From positions 1,291,001 through 1,355,000 of the forward strand of contig JAJGOT010000163.1 in the NCBI GenBank assembly GCA_022457155.1: a stretch of DNA of 64,000 nt. Direction: 5' to 3'. This document shows positions 35,046 to 46,200 of the stretch, one piece after another. Each line of letters opens with the position of its first letter. The stretch's first letter is position 1. A program made the position numbers and the translations under genes. Under the pieces are notes generated by a model that was not told where the DNA came from, did no database searches, and was given only the letters and a program-made list of their open reading frames with translations. Source of the stretch: Cladopsammia gracilis (Eukaryota > Cnidaria > Anthozoa > Scleractinia > Dendrophylliidae).

Positions 35046-35345
35046 ACCCCTCGTTGACCTTCATGGGCTACCAGTGGAACGCCCTATTAATTTTAAGATT
35101 CTGTTGCCTGTGGTTACCTTTAAAGTATATTCATGCTATATCATACTTCAAGAGCTCATCGTTCTCGTCGTAAGAATTTGCTGGTAAAAATTGTGTTTAA
35201 TCTGAAAATGTATGGTGAGCGTTCATTTGCTGTACAATGTTGCACCGTTACTTTGGAACTGACTGTACAGACGATGTCAAGTACTTCGAATCAGTGCTTG
35301 GCTGGTTCTGGCCGAATTTCACATAATTGTTTGTCTCTAACTAAA
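35046..35345 (+). pseudogene. Degenerate LINE reverse-transcriptase C-terminus
   Basis: Broken frames read LHGLPVERPINFKILLPV, then YGERSFAVQ, then DDVKYFESVLG. They match the order LH-LPV-R--FK, YG-RAF, DD-----S usual for the C-terminal part of CR1/L2-type polymerases. Stops and frame changes show that it is dead. Confidence 0.6.
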
Positions 35346-35359
35346 CTCTCTATAAGTCG

Positions 35360-35672
35360 GACACCTTTTAGTTTATAAGGTGGGCACCTTTCTATGGTGG
35401 ACACCTTCTAAGGTGGGCACCTTTCTAAGGCGGACACCTTTCTAAGGTGGACACCTTTCTAAGGCGGACACCTTTCTAAGGTGGACACCTTTCTAAGGCG
35501 GACACCTTTCTAAGGTGGACACCTTTCTAAGGCGGACACCTTTCTAAGGTGGACACCTTTCTAAGGTGGCACCTTTCTAAGGCGGACACCTTTCTAAGGC
35601 GGACACCTTTCTAAGGCGGACACCTTTCTAAGGTGGACATCTTTCTAAGGCGGACACCTTTCTAAGGCGGAC
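35360..35672 (-). repeat. 17-bp minisatellite, second array
   Basis: The unit is AAGGTGGACACCTTTCT, about 17 copies. Its reverse complement, TTAGAAAGGTGTCCRCC, differs from the first array's unit TTACAGGGGTGTCCRCC at only a few positions. The two arrays are therefore the same family in opposite orientation. Confidence 0.9.
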
Positions 35673-35859
35673 AGCAAGGGCGCAATTTAACTTTTCAAGA
35701 GCTCAAAAACGAGAAGAGCCTACTTCGTAAATCCCAAAGGCGGTCGCTTCCGGGAGTGGAAGAATTTCTAAATTCTGAGAATTTAAACGCGGTTACGTGA
35801 GGGTGGTCTCCGAGGGGAGCTGTTCACTTTCAGTGGACTTATTTTCTGGCGAGATAGGT

Positions 35860-35915
35860 GTCGGGGAGGGGGGGGGGGGGGAGGGGTCCTCCGGACCTCT
35901 CCCCTGGATCCGCCA
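35860..35915. repeat. Poly-G tract and GGTCCGGAGG-type repeat fragment
   Basis: G homopolymer run followed by CCTGGATCCGCCACGC, similar to the right end of the MITE at 5286-5454. Lies just past the 3' end of the minus-strand gene. Confidence 0.5.
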
Positions 35916-35963
35916 CGCTTACGAGACTTACGAGAATGGTCAGCGATAAAAAACGTCAACTGA

Positions 35964-38900
35964 TCAATAACCATTTCGATGTATACAGCTCACTGGGTAA
36001 TGCCAGTTATCGAACATGGTGCCTTCAGTTGAGCTATACTGCAAATTAAAGCTTGCTAGGGATGTGTTATAAGCTGCAGGCAGACCGACGCACGTTTTGG
36101 TCAGCTTGTAGTGATCCAGTGAGCAGTTCCATGACGAGAGGGGTACGCTATTTATTCGCACCATTTTCTGTTCAAGATCGCCTCTTACACACCATTCAGG
36201 TCTTGTCTCCTCTTTGAATGATAACTTCACTGGCAGGGTAGCCATGGCAACTGTTCCTGTTAGAGAAGTTATAACCAAGAGATCAGTTAAAATAAACCAT
36301 CTCAAAGCAATGGGTCACACGACACATCTCCGCGGTATGGCCAATACAGTGGCAGACATGGACAGCTGTTTCGTTCTTGTTAGGACTCATCAGCATGGTA
36401 TAGCCGTCGGACCCCTGTACGACCCGAAAGCACGTTTCAGGAGCGCTTTACGAAACAGCTGTCCATGGCTGCCATGGTGGGTGGGAGGAAGGTACTCTAC
36501 ATATTTTTGGGTCGGGGTGTGCCGCTATGATTCTCAAACCCTTATCCTATACCACACCATGCTCAGCTGTATTTTAGCAACTCTATTCTATACTAGGGTA
36601 GGAAGGAAGGGTAGGGTAGGGTAGAGATGGGTAGGGTAGGAAAGCCTACCCTTCGTTTCAAAGATGTTTGTAAACGTGATCTGAAGCAAGGCAATATCAA
36701 CCCAGCAGGTTGGGAAGCTGTAGCTGCAGATCGCAGTCGCTGGAGAATTGCTGTCAAGGCAGGCACTCAGGCGTGTAAGAAGAGGAGAGAGGTGCAATGG
36801 GATTAGAGGAGAGAGCGCAGACAGCAGAGGGAAGCATCAACACCCACAGAGCCAATGACGGAATTCATCTGCATCAGCTGCAACAGAACCTGCTGATCCA
36901 GAATTGGACTGTACAGCCACAGCAGGCGCTGTAACTCAACCATAGACTAAACCTTGGCGCTGACTCCTTTGTCTCCCGAGGCAGACAGATGCCAACAACA
37001 ACATTTTAGACTAGACGCCAAAATCCCTACCCAATCCCAGAAACTCTATCTTCAACCACTGATCAGTTTCCCGGTAAATGAAACCGTATTCTAGACTGTA
37101 TATTTTATTCTCTGATTTCCATACACTATCCCAGCAGTAGCACATACCCATATAGCTTATATACAAGAGTGCCAGCCAACATATAATATAATATATGGGT
37201 GTTGCTAGTCATTTTGTGCGATTTTCAGGTTAATTGGAGTCATAACACCCATATCTAAGCGTAGTTGTGGTGAAAATGCTGCAATTTTCATCAACCATGT
37301 TTTCAAAAAATCAGGTAGATATATAGTATTACTTTACCTTTTGAATAAAACCCACTCTCGTGGAACCATGTGGAGGCATGCGCAGAAATTGTGGCGTTGG
37401 TAGTGACTGTCTGTCCTATGTGGACAGACAGCGCCACAGGGTATGACAAGGACAGACGGTACATGCTGTAGGTGACTGTCACATCAAAATTAAGACGGGT
37501 CGCTGCACACAATCGTTGAATGTAGAACAAGGGAATACAGATTATCTGAAAACACACAAAAACCTTTCATATATTTCATATAGGGATCAATAATTTAAAC
37601 CCAAACCTGACATGATTAGCGCGCAACACTGGAAAGCAGCCGTGGACAGCTGTTTCGTTCATTTCAGTATCGGGTCTCGCCTGCACGGCGTAGCTCAGAC
37701 ATTGAGACTCAGTGACACTTCACCGATTTCATTCTAGAAAAGAGCAAGAGGGTATGCACAAGGAGAACGGGGTGCGCAGGGGGGGGGGGGGGGGGGGGGG
37801 GGAGACAGAACACAGGAAGCTAAAAAGCGGGCGAGAAACGGGAGAAGTGGGCGACGGATCATTAGAAAAGAGTCGATTGTTTTTCCATTTTAAGATGATT
37901 AAATAGATTGGAAGTACGAAGGAAGAAAATATATAGAGTGAAGGTTTTTTTGGCGGGTGAAACCTTTGCAACAATATTACTTCTCTTAATATCTGCTAAA
38001 CTAATAATACAGCATTTTCGTTGTACCTTGTAGATTACTAAGGAACCGTTTCTATTTTTAGTGGCGGGAATGGGCTTGGTGGAATTTTATGGATGTCTGT
38101 GAGATAAAATGACCCTTTCGTTCTTATTTTACTTTTTAGGACATGCTCCCCTTCCCTCTCGAGCTTTTAAAATCTGTAAAACCTAGGTTAATGTTAAAGG
38201 CAAACTTAAAGAACCCAACTCGCATAGATTTACTTATTTCTATAACGTTTTACCGAATGCAAATATGGCTACTGATTTATTATTCTTTTGTGTGTATGTA
38301 AATTAGCCTGACTGGCCTCGTTAGCATGTGCAAAGTTCAAAAGAATATTTACTCTAAAATGAGGCTAGTCAGGCTAATTAACATACATATAAAGGAATAA
38401 TAAACCGGCCGCCATATTTGCATTCGGTGTATGGTGCTCGGCTCTCACGGTCAAGGGAGCTCCATAAAGTTGTGAAGCTTCATTGAGATCCTCATTTTAA
38501 ATCAACTGAGAATTTTGTAAAAATTTGCGTGAATTAAATAGTATCAACTTACAAAGTCTCCAGCGTTCACTTTCCATCGACTAATCTTTCGCTGTCCTTT
38601 GTGTAGCAGTTTTCTTCTTAGCTTGTCCAGGGTATGAGTTCTTATGAATGGCGATACACGGTACTGTCCTATAGTGATCCGATAAGCAGTAGTTATATCC
38701 CAGCTCACATCGTCATCATTATCACTGCGGTCATCAATGTCGTCATAATCATCGTTGTCAACATTCACCTCGTAGTCAATCTCCGCTCGGAAGTCTAACC
38801 CCAAGATAGACGTCTGAATGACACGGGGAGATTCATGATTAGGCTCCGGTGTGGAAGACGTAAGTTCATCCCAAACTTTATCTAATTCAGGCGCTTTCCT

Positions 38901-40394
38901 CTCTGGTTGCGATCGTTTGGTAGCTTTCGTTTTGCGCGTCATGCGTGGTCTCCTAGTCTCTACGGACCTTTTTCGTTTGACTTCGTAACCAACCCCAAAC
39001 GGCGCATAGTTAGGCAGGGACCAGGATGCCGGTTCGTTGTTATCGTCAGCGTTATCACTTTCGTCATCATCATAATCATCATCATCATCATCGCCGTCTC
39101 CTCCCACATTATTCGTGAAATCGTCCTCTTCAACATCCCCAATTGCGTCCGATTTAAAGAAGTTCATTGACTGAGGAATTTTATGACTCAAAATTTTTAT
39201 CATAGATGGAAGTTTCGTTGATCTCCTAGTCGAATCTTTGCTTAGTTTTATAAGTTCCTTTATATCAATTGCAGGCGTTTGATCAGGTGTGCTTTTTGGT
39301 GGCGCAAAATACATCAATGAAGACTTTTCAGCGTTAAGATGATTCAGCGCGTGATTAATGTCCTTTTCATCTTTTACCACAGTCTTCCATTGCTTTACTT
39401 TCGCTTGAGATTCATCGAGCAGTTTAGCAACGCTTTTAAATGTCACAGCTAAGCCCTGATTGGAAGATCCGCGTTCCGGTGCGAAGTCCGCGCCAATTGG
39501 CAAAGTACCCGAGAGGAGCATCTCACTTCTTTTGATCATTCCAGTTTTCTTATTGACAACAGCAGTTTCATCGTACGTTAACATCCACGAGGCAGTTTGC
39601 GATTCCTCGTTTTTATCGGAAAAGCTTTCAAAGTCGCTTGGACCGGTTTTGGTCATGACAGTCACAACATCGCCTTTCGTGATCATCGTTTGTTTAACAT
39701 GAACACGCCCTGGTAAAAATCCGTGTTTTTTCAGCACAGTTCGCCTAGAAGAACTTGAGACCTTGCTTAGGACAAATTCGTAGAGTTTGACTTTAATAAC
39801 TGGGAGTAACTGCCTCAAAATGTTATGAATGTAAAATGAAAGTTCGTCGTTTGTTTTGCGGTCTCCATACACTCTGAAACGCTTTTGAGTCCCGTCTTGA
39901 AAATCGCCACTTTCAGCGCTAGTTACGTGCGTCAAAAACGCGAAATCCTTGGAAGATAGAACATAAAGTGCATCGTTAGGAAAACTCAGAACAATTCCAA
40001 ACCAACATTCGCCTTCAGTCCTGTTAATCACATGCATGGTCAGTACAACAGACATGTTTCTGGCCGTGATACCGTTGCTCGTAGCGATCGTCAGTTCTTG
40101 GTCAAATCTATACGCGCGTATGTTCCCTTTCTTCAACTGAACCTCAACTGTGAAATGCTTCAGGTTCAATATAAACAGCGCTGAACCCACGGTGGCGATC
40201 AAAAGCAACAAAGCCAGAAGACCAAAGCAAAGCTTAGCACACAGTGAGGTGTCATCTTTCTGAAAGTGAACCTTGGAGAACTCTACAGAATCGTCCATCT
40301 GGTTTAGTCTACTGTAAGATATATCGTTGCGTCTTTTAGGTGAAAGAACACTGGAAATGCCCGAACTAAAAACTTTTGCTTCGGAAGGATTCAT
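35964..40394 (-). CDS. Acidic type II membrane protein, three exons, family not recognised
   Basis: Minus-strand exons are 40394-38553, 37545-37338 and 36256-35964. Donors are TTT|GTAAGT and AAAAG|GTAAAG; acceptors are TGTTTTCAG|ATA and CTAACAG|GA. Phases 0 and 1 match, giving 780 residues. The N-terminus is cytosolic (~53 residues, no signal peptide), followed by one membrane span (about 54-78, CFGLLALLLLIATVGSALFI). The rest should be extracellular. It shows potential N-glycosylation sites (NMS, NRT, NAT, NCS, NTS), an Asp/Glu block at about 420-454, a furin-like KRKR|S at 473-477, a second acidic block at about 544-562 and a Cys-containing C-terminal domain. The start is the first ATG after in-frame stops. 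I know no matching family. Acidic blocks would suit calcium or mineral binding, but that is speculation. Confidence 0.82.
36358..36480 (+). repeat. Dispersed repeat with GGACAGCTGTTTCG, inverted ends
   Basis: ATGGACAGCTGTTTCG near 36358 is mirrored by CGAAACAGCTGTCCATGGCTGCCAT near 36448-36472. Located in intron 2 of the minus-strand gene. Confidence 0.6.
36644..36946 (+). pseudogene. LINE polymerase C-terminal fragment, decayed
   Basis: One frame reads LRFKDVCKRDLKQGNINPAG, then WEAVAADRSRWR, then FICISCNRTC-stop-SRIGLYSHSRRC. The K-D-CKRDLK...W...A.DR..WR block and the C2HC finger are the usual end of a class of animal LINE polymerases. Two internal stops show decay. It lies antisense in intron 2 of the membrane-protein gene. 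Confidence 0.7.
37770..37801 (+). repeat. Poly-G tract
   Basis: Homopolymer run in intron 1 of the minus-strand gene. Confidence 0.9.
38252..38428. mobile_element. MITE in intron 1 of the membrane-protein gene
   Basis: ACCGAATGCAAATATGGC and AATTAGCCTGACTGGCCTC on the left pair with their reverse complements at the right end, with moderate mismatch. Confidence 0.85.
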
Positions 40395-40665
40395 TTTAGA
40401 ATTCGATCGAAAGTGAACGATGGCTTATAATATTACACTTTTCCTTATCAGCGAATTAATAATTCATGCAAAGAACTGGTGGTTGTGAAAAGTTATTTTA
40501 GCTGTGTAAATGACAATAACTTGTCTAGCTTGTACCATGCTTTTTGTGACATACGGAGGAAAACAATGAAAAATATACGGGACAATCGAAAGTTGCGTCA
40601 TAAATTAGGTCCATTCTATCCCGTTCCAGTTAGTTTTTAATTCAACTTTCGAGTCTCGCTTTGTT

Positions 40666-40934
40666 GCGGGTCTGGCGTGCGTATCTCGAAAATCCCGAAA
40701 ACTTTTCGGGTCCTTTTCAGTTTATAAAGAATGGCGTTGGCGTTTTTAACCCGCTAACCAGCTAACCTCGTGTAGTAAACGCAAGATTTTAATGCCTAGA
40801 ATTCAAAATCACCAAAAACCGAATCTTTATTGGTAAACATTTTGTTTATAACATCGCGCGATTTTTTCGCGCGCGCCAACAAAAAATCCGCCAGCTGCAC
40901 AAGCTACGGGACTTTCGAGAAACGCACGCCAGTG
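40666..40934. mobile_element. MITE upstream of the membrane-protein gene
   Basis: CTGGCGTGCGTATCTCGAAA and its near reverse complement (TTTCGAGAAACGCACGCCAG) bound 270 bp. It begins about 270 bp upstream of the ATG at 40394, so it may sit in or next to the promoter. Confidence 0.75.
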
Positions 40935-41204
40935 GGGTCGTGACGTCATGCCGATGAGCGAGTTGTCGCTTACAGATGTTAATTGGGTACAAATTCTTGG
41001 CTTCAAATGTTCAGGATTAGAATTGGTAGGAAAAATCGCAGTATTTTTGATCTGAAAAAGGTGAAAAAAAAAAAAAAAGAAAAAAGAAAAGACAAGAAGG
41101 GATGACCCACTGCAGTTTTTGTCGTTTCTACAACTCTAATAAAACGAAAATTCTTTCCCCGTCATCATTACTTCTATATGATACAGTATTTGTGCAACAG
41201 ATTA

Positions 41205-41533
41205 CAGTCAAATCTCTATTAAGCGGTCACCCTTGGGGAATAGCCAACTGACCGCTTAATAGAGGCGACTGCTTAAAAGAGGGGTAGTTTCTTGGTGTTG
41301 CGGATGGTGTGATCACCAAATGACGTAAAACAAAAGATTCAAAAGACACTGAACAATACCCACACCACAACACAAAAGCTAACCAACAATGGCTTCCGCA
41401 ACACCAAGAAACACCCAAAAGAGGTCATGTTTACAGTAAATATGGGGAGCGATTTAATTCCGGGGAGTTGTTAAGTGACCGCTTGATAGAGGGTGACCGC
41501 TTAATAGAAGGCCGCTTAATAGAGGTTTGACTG
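41205..41533. mobile_element. Pogo/Tigger-like MITE (TA target site)
   Basis: Ends CAGTCAAATCTCTATTAAGC and GCTTAATAGAGGTTTGACTG are inverted repeats, with TA on both sides. CAGTCAAACCTC-type ends with TA targets are usual for Tc1/mariner-pogo derivatives. It contains the nested element 41287-41412. Confidence 0.8.
41287..41412. mobile_element. 126-bp MITE nested in the pogo-like element
   Basis: Ends GTTTCTTGGTGTTGCGGA and TGCAACACCAAGAAAC are inverted. A near-identical copy is at 60486-60616, which defines the element independently of its host. Confidence 0.85.
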
Positions 41534-41774
41534 TAATATGGTGCAAAATTAAGAGGCCCTGTGGTCTGAACCTTCATTAGCGACCATCTTGGCTTCACAT
41601 TTTAGGTGGTTGCTTTAACTTGGCAGATTCAACTGCATTTTCAGAGCAATATTGTCAAATTCAATTCCCATTTCCAGATGGTTCTCTACAGGCGAATCTT
41701 TTGTCTATAAGCATATGCGCCTCATTCTTTAAACGAGGTACGGAAAAATTAACTCCGAATATGCCTAATTCAAT

Positions 41775-41933
41775 GGGTGTCAGTAAAATGCGGGGTCGGT
41801 GTTGGGGTTGGATTAGGTCTAGGATTAGGTATGGGATTAAATATAATCCCTTTACCTAATCCTAACACCATGCCTAATCCCATACCTAATCCTAGACCTA
41901 ATCCCACCCCGACCCCGCGTTTTACTGACACCC
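41775..41933. mobile_element. 159-bp palindromic MITE with 10-bp target duplication
   Basis: Arms beginning GGGTGTCAGTAAAATGCG fold back over almost the entire length, built of ATTAGG.ATGG-type hexamers. CTAATTCAAT (41765-41774) and CTAATTCACT (41934-41943) flank it with one mismatch. The Gly/Leu- and Pro/Asn-rich frames across it are artefacts. Confidence 0.85.
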
Positions 41934-41943
41934 CTAATTCACT

Positions 41944-42636
41944 AAAGGTTGCTTTGGCAATTGGTCATACAGAGCACAATGCAATGCTTTGCTTGAGTGA
42001 CCGCCAAACAATATCTTCCCAATGCGCAATTGCCCAAACCTTTATTGAATTGGGTACATAATAAAAAGGGCATTGCATAATTAGCTTTCTCTTGAAATTT
42101 GAGCCAGAAATACTAGATAGTTCTCGTGCAATGCTGTTTTACAACTCTTGCCACCCAGCAATTTTGCAGTTTTTGATAGCTCAGGTTTCTTTAAACATTA
42201 CACGAAAAGAGCTAAAAATTGCGTGGATCACTAAGTTTAAAAAGCTCTTACAACTTTTTAAAGCTAACTCGTATTCAGCACAATGATTTGTATGCTAATC
42301 AAACAAAATGTGTGACGTACAGTTGTAAGCAAAGATTCGCCTATAGTCCTGCACATACTTACGTACCCCAGCCCTCTCAAAATTTCTCTCAGTTGTTGAC
42401 AACATAAACGAAGTAGTTGGTAGAAAAGACCAAGTCCAAAGGGGTCCTGAGGAAAATTAGTGAACTTACTGGTCAATGATCGCCTTTGCAGGGTTTTTGT
42501 TAGAGCAGGGACACGGGGACTTTTACTTGGCTATTTCTCAGGACAATGCGCTAAGATAGTTGAATAAAGAACTGCTTAAGTTGATGGGCTTTGTTATCTT
42601 TATTATGAGTGAAAATAATAAAACTGTGCTTCGTTA
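41944..42636. other. No gene recognised
   Basis: AT-rich spacer. Short frames on both strands show no domain or splice structure. Confidence 0.4.
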
Positions 42637-42639
42637 CTA

Positions 42640-42816
42640 ATAGACAAATTCGGCTAACGCATTGTTGTACCCAATTCAAACCTTTCGGGATTAGAACGCT
42701 TTGTTCGTCATATTTCCATACCAATGAAGCATTGACATGGAAATATTGTGAACAAAGAATCTTATTCCCACAAGGTTTGAATTGGGTACAACAATGAGTT
42801 AGCCTAATTTGTCTAT
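42640..42816. mobile_element. MITE, 177 bp, inverted arms
   Basis: ATAGACAAATTCGGCTAACG and TTGTTGTACCCAATTCAAAC pair with their reverse complements on the right. Confidence 0.88.
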
Positions 42817-42824
42817 GCCTCTTT

Positions 42825-43003
42825 TATTCTCTATTTTCGAATTGCCCATGATACACTTTCTTTGCCCCCCAAATTTTGCAAACTATTGTTTTGAAATGCT
42901 CTTGGGAATATGCAGTCCTCCCAAGAGCATTTACAAACAATAGTTTATGCAAAATTTGGGGGAAAACAAAGTGTATTATGGGCAATTCAAAAATAGAGAA
43001 TAG
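42825..43003. mobile_element. MITE, 179 bp, inverted arms
   Basis: TATTCTCTATTTTCGAATTG and CCCCCAAATTTTGCAAACTA pair with their reverse complements. It lies directly beside the previous MITE. Confidence 0.88.
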
Positions 43004-43279
43004 AAGTTAAAACAAAGACCCAAATTGGTCAGGGGCCTTAAAATGCGCACTTCAAGCCTCAAAATGTCAAACATTTTTTGGGAGGGGGGCTTTCCACTGC
43101 CAATAAATGGTCCCTATTATTCACAATTTGGTCCCTGTTATTGCAAACCTTAACAAAAACCCAGCATGTGACAGCAAAATCACTGGCTACTGGAACATTT
43201 TGAGATGGCAGGTACAGGTATCCAAAGTAAAGCAAAAAAGACCATGTGCACAGTATATGTACAATGAAACATTTATTTC

Positions 43280-43285
43280 TTTATT
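43280..43285 (-). promoter_or_regulatory. RPL34 polyadenylation signal AATAAA
   Basis: The signal follows the RPL34 stop codon immediately on the minus strand, and a second AATAAA lies at 43272-43277. The 3' UTR is therefore very short, which is common for ribosomal protein mRNAs. Confidence 0.7.
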
Positions 43286-46200
43286 TTAATCAGAGCCTGG
43301 TTTCTTGCTTTGTTGTGCCTTAAGAACGCGCACAACAATCTTCTGTTCTTCAATCAGAAATGCCCTGACGATCCTGAAAGGCAATAGATACAACTTCATT
43401 AGTCCATTTAAGGGTATTCCCAACCTCCATGGGTGTCATTCAGAAAAAAATATTGTACATGCACCAGTCTTAAGAATAACATGACAAACTACATATCAGT
43501 AGAAACTTTGATAAAATGTAGTTTCAATAAAAAAAAAACATTTTCAGGGCTGTGCTCTGGCATTGCCCTCAGGCTATTAATTTTTGTCTTTAGTAGACTA
43601 GATAAACCAACTTTTTGCATAAAACTTATGTGCTGGTCACCCCAGATTTCATTGTTGGGAGCCTTTGGGCTCCCTGTGATTCCTTTAAGAGTGTATTCTT
43701 GATTGAAGTGACTTTTTCCAAGGCTGTGCTCCAAGAGTTATCATACAAGTCCAGCAGTAAAATTTAGGGTGCCCAGCAGTCAACCTATGTGCAAAAACTC
43801 AGTTTTCCTTGTTGCGTGAAGGCAACAATCAGTTGCCTATGGCACTTGGCACTGCTAGAGCACAGCCTTGTTTCCTGTCCAGTAACCAACAAATGTATGT
43901 GAACATAATAAGTAAGAAAATAACTTAAAAAAGCAAAGGATTTCCAAACAAACCATTTAGCCTAGGAATCACTTCTTGCATGTTAGGGAAGGCCTTTTAA
44001 GAGAGCCTTGTTACATTTAAATTACCAGTACATGACAGCAATGATTGGCTTTTTGACCACATGGCACAACATGCCAGAATGCGTGACAGCTCAGTATTAA
44101 GCTCTTGATGAGCCCTAAGGACATCTGCATTGGAGGCTAGGCTGCACTTGGTGCTTCCAAATAACGCACAGTATTGCCATTATTGCATTCAGGTTTCATT
44201 GATACCATCTCTTCAAATATGACCGGCTCTTTTGTCATTCAGATGTTTAACAGGTAACAGCTTACCTTTCTCTAACACAGCGAGCACAGCGTGAACCACC
44301 ATAAGCCCTGCTAACAGTCTTCTGGGGTTTGGAAATGTGCATCAGCTTCTTAGGACGCACTGCTGGAAGCTGTGTTACAAATTTGAAACAGAATCAATCA
44401 TTAGCACCACATTATTTCTGAATAAAGCCTTCACCCACTAGTCAAACCTTACATTACATGTAACTGTCATGGCTGTCACTTTTGAGTCTGTGGATGAAAA
44501 AAAATAAAGTGTGACCATTCAAATGAAAGCTGTTGAGTAGTACTTTCCTGTGGTGCTGGTTATTATGTTGTACAAGGTGGTTCTAACTTTTGAGTCTGCG
44601 GATGAAATCCTAAAGTGTGACCATTCAAATGAAAGTTGTTGTTTAGTACTTTCCTGTGATACTGTTTATTATGCTGTACAAGGTGGTTCTAACTTTTGAG
44701 TCTGCGGATGAAATCCTGAAGTGACTGCCATTCAAATGAGCAGTACTTTCCTATGGTGCTGTAGAAGGTGGCTCTAACCTTTGTGTCTGTGGATGAAATC
44801 CTATACATAACTGTTCAAATGAAAGCTATTGAGTAGTACTTTCTTGTGGTGCTGTTTATTATGCTGTACAAGGTGGTTCTATCTTTTGAGTGTCCCACAC
44901 TTGTGATACAATGAACGTTACATCTTCCTCATTTTCTGACACAGACACCATGTTATTACAGACGCCATGTTATTACAGACAGTTTCCTTTGCCCTTACAC
45001 AGCAAAACAGAAACTCACCCCTTGGAGTTTAGATTTACAGTCACCACATCTTGGAACCTTGCCTGGTTTTTTGGTGTACAGATAAACCAACTTCCCTCCT
45101 ACAAACAACAAAGAGACACATTTACTTATTTTTCCATCCACTACAGCTGTACATGAGCCCTTTCTGATGCTCAAGATTTTATGTCAGTGGAAATGAAATG
45201 GAGGTTACTTTATTCTTATCATTACTATTTTGTAGACCAAGAGATCAGTTAATCTGAACTTGTGAGGCAGGGCTGTCAATAATGACCGGGGATTTACCTG
45301 ATACTATTACATGTATGTGTGTGAGCCATGGCTACTTTGATAGAACAACAAAACATTAACCACAACAGAAGCAAATTTTCCATGGCTACTTTCTTCACCG
45401 TATAAATTAGAGACAGCCCTGATTGATGTATGAATTCAACTCAAACAGTCAAATATTTTGTAAACAGACACTCAGGAAGCAAAAATATGTCCGCAATTGG
45501 AGGTGGCTGCTAACAGAAACTATTTTTGCAAGCTGAGAGTTCAGAGGGGTCAAGGAAGCCATATTAAAGTAGAGCTACCCATTTACGAGTGTCCACTGAG
45601 AAAGCCTCAATAATATTGTAGTTGCATTCAGTCAAGAATACAGTATTAAAACACTGCATCTCTGACTGGATACAACAATGAGTTTGAACATCATTGTCAT
45701 AAGTTCAGCACTAATCCTGTGGTCAGTATATATAATGAACATGTAATAAGAATAAAGCTGCTGCAGTTCAAACATTAGACAATTATTTTACTGCCACGGT
45801 TATTTTCTAGTTAATGCAAAGAGCAGTCAGGCAAAAACTCAAATTTGTATGGAGAATAAATATTAAAAATGAAGTAATAACTTGTGTTGTAAACAAATCC
45901 CAGAATTCTGGGAGCAATGACAGTATACTGGGCTCTTTATTCGGAGCAATTTCAGAATACCCCGCCACTTTTGAACGACATAACACTACTGCTCCCGTGC
46001 TCCCGCAGTGGGCAGTGAGGAACATGTTTTCTATAAATGCTCCCGCAGTCCTGAGGTCCTGAAGTCACTGAACAATTAAAATAAGTGTAGAAGAATGGCT
46101 GCTCCTGCAGTCCTGAAGTTGCTGAATAATTAAAGTAAGTGTAGTAGAATGGCTGCTCCCGCAGTCCAGAGGTCCTGTAGTCGCTTGATAATTAAAACTT

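Larger units (their letters stand above)
33095..35060 (+). repeat. Segmental duplication, copy 2 (partner 10930-12290)
   Basis: Same blocks in the same order as copy 1. It is longer because the MITE is present twice in tandem and a LINE fragment has been inserted. Confidence 0.75.

Noticed and set aside
38907..39702. Plus-strand ORFs opposite the acidic membrane-protein exon
   Set aside because: They are antisense shadows; the Ile/Val-rich stretch is the complement of the Asp-codon run.
35964..40394. Lipid-transfer (vitellogenin/MTP-like) assignment for the membrane protein
   Set aside because: The stretch after the membrane span vaguely recalls the start of such domains, but no diagnostic motif could be seen.
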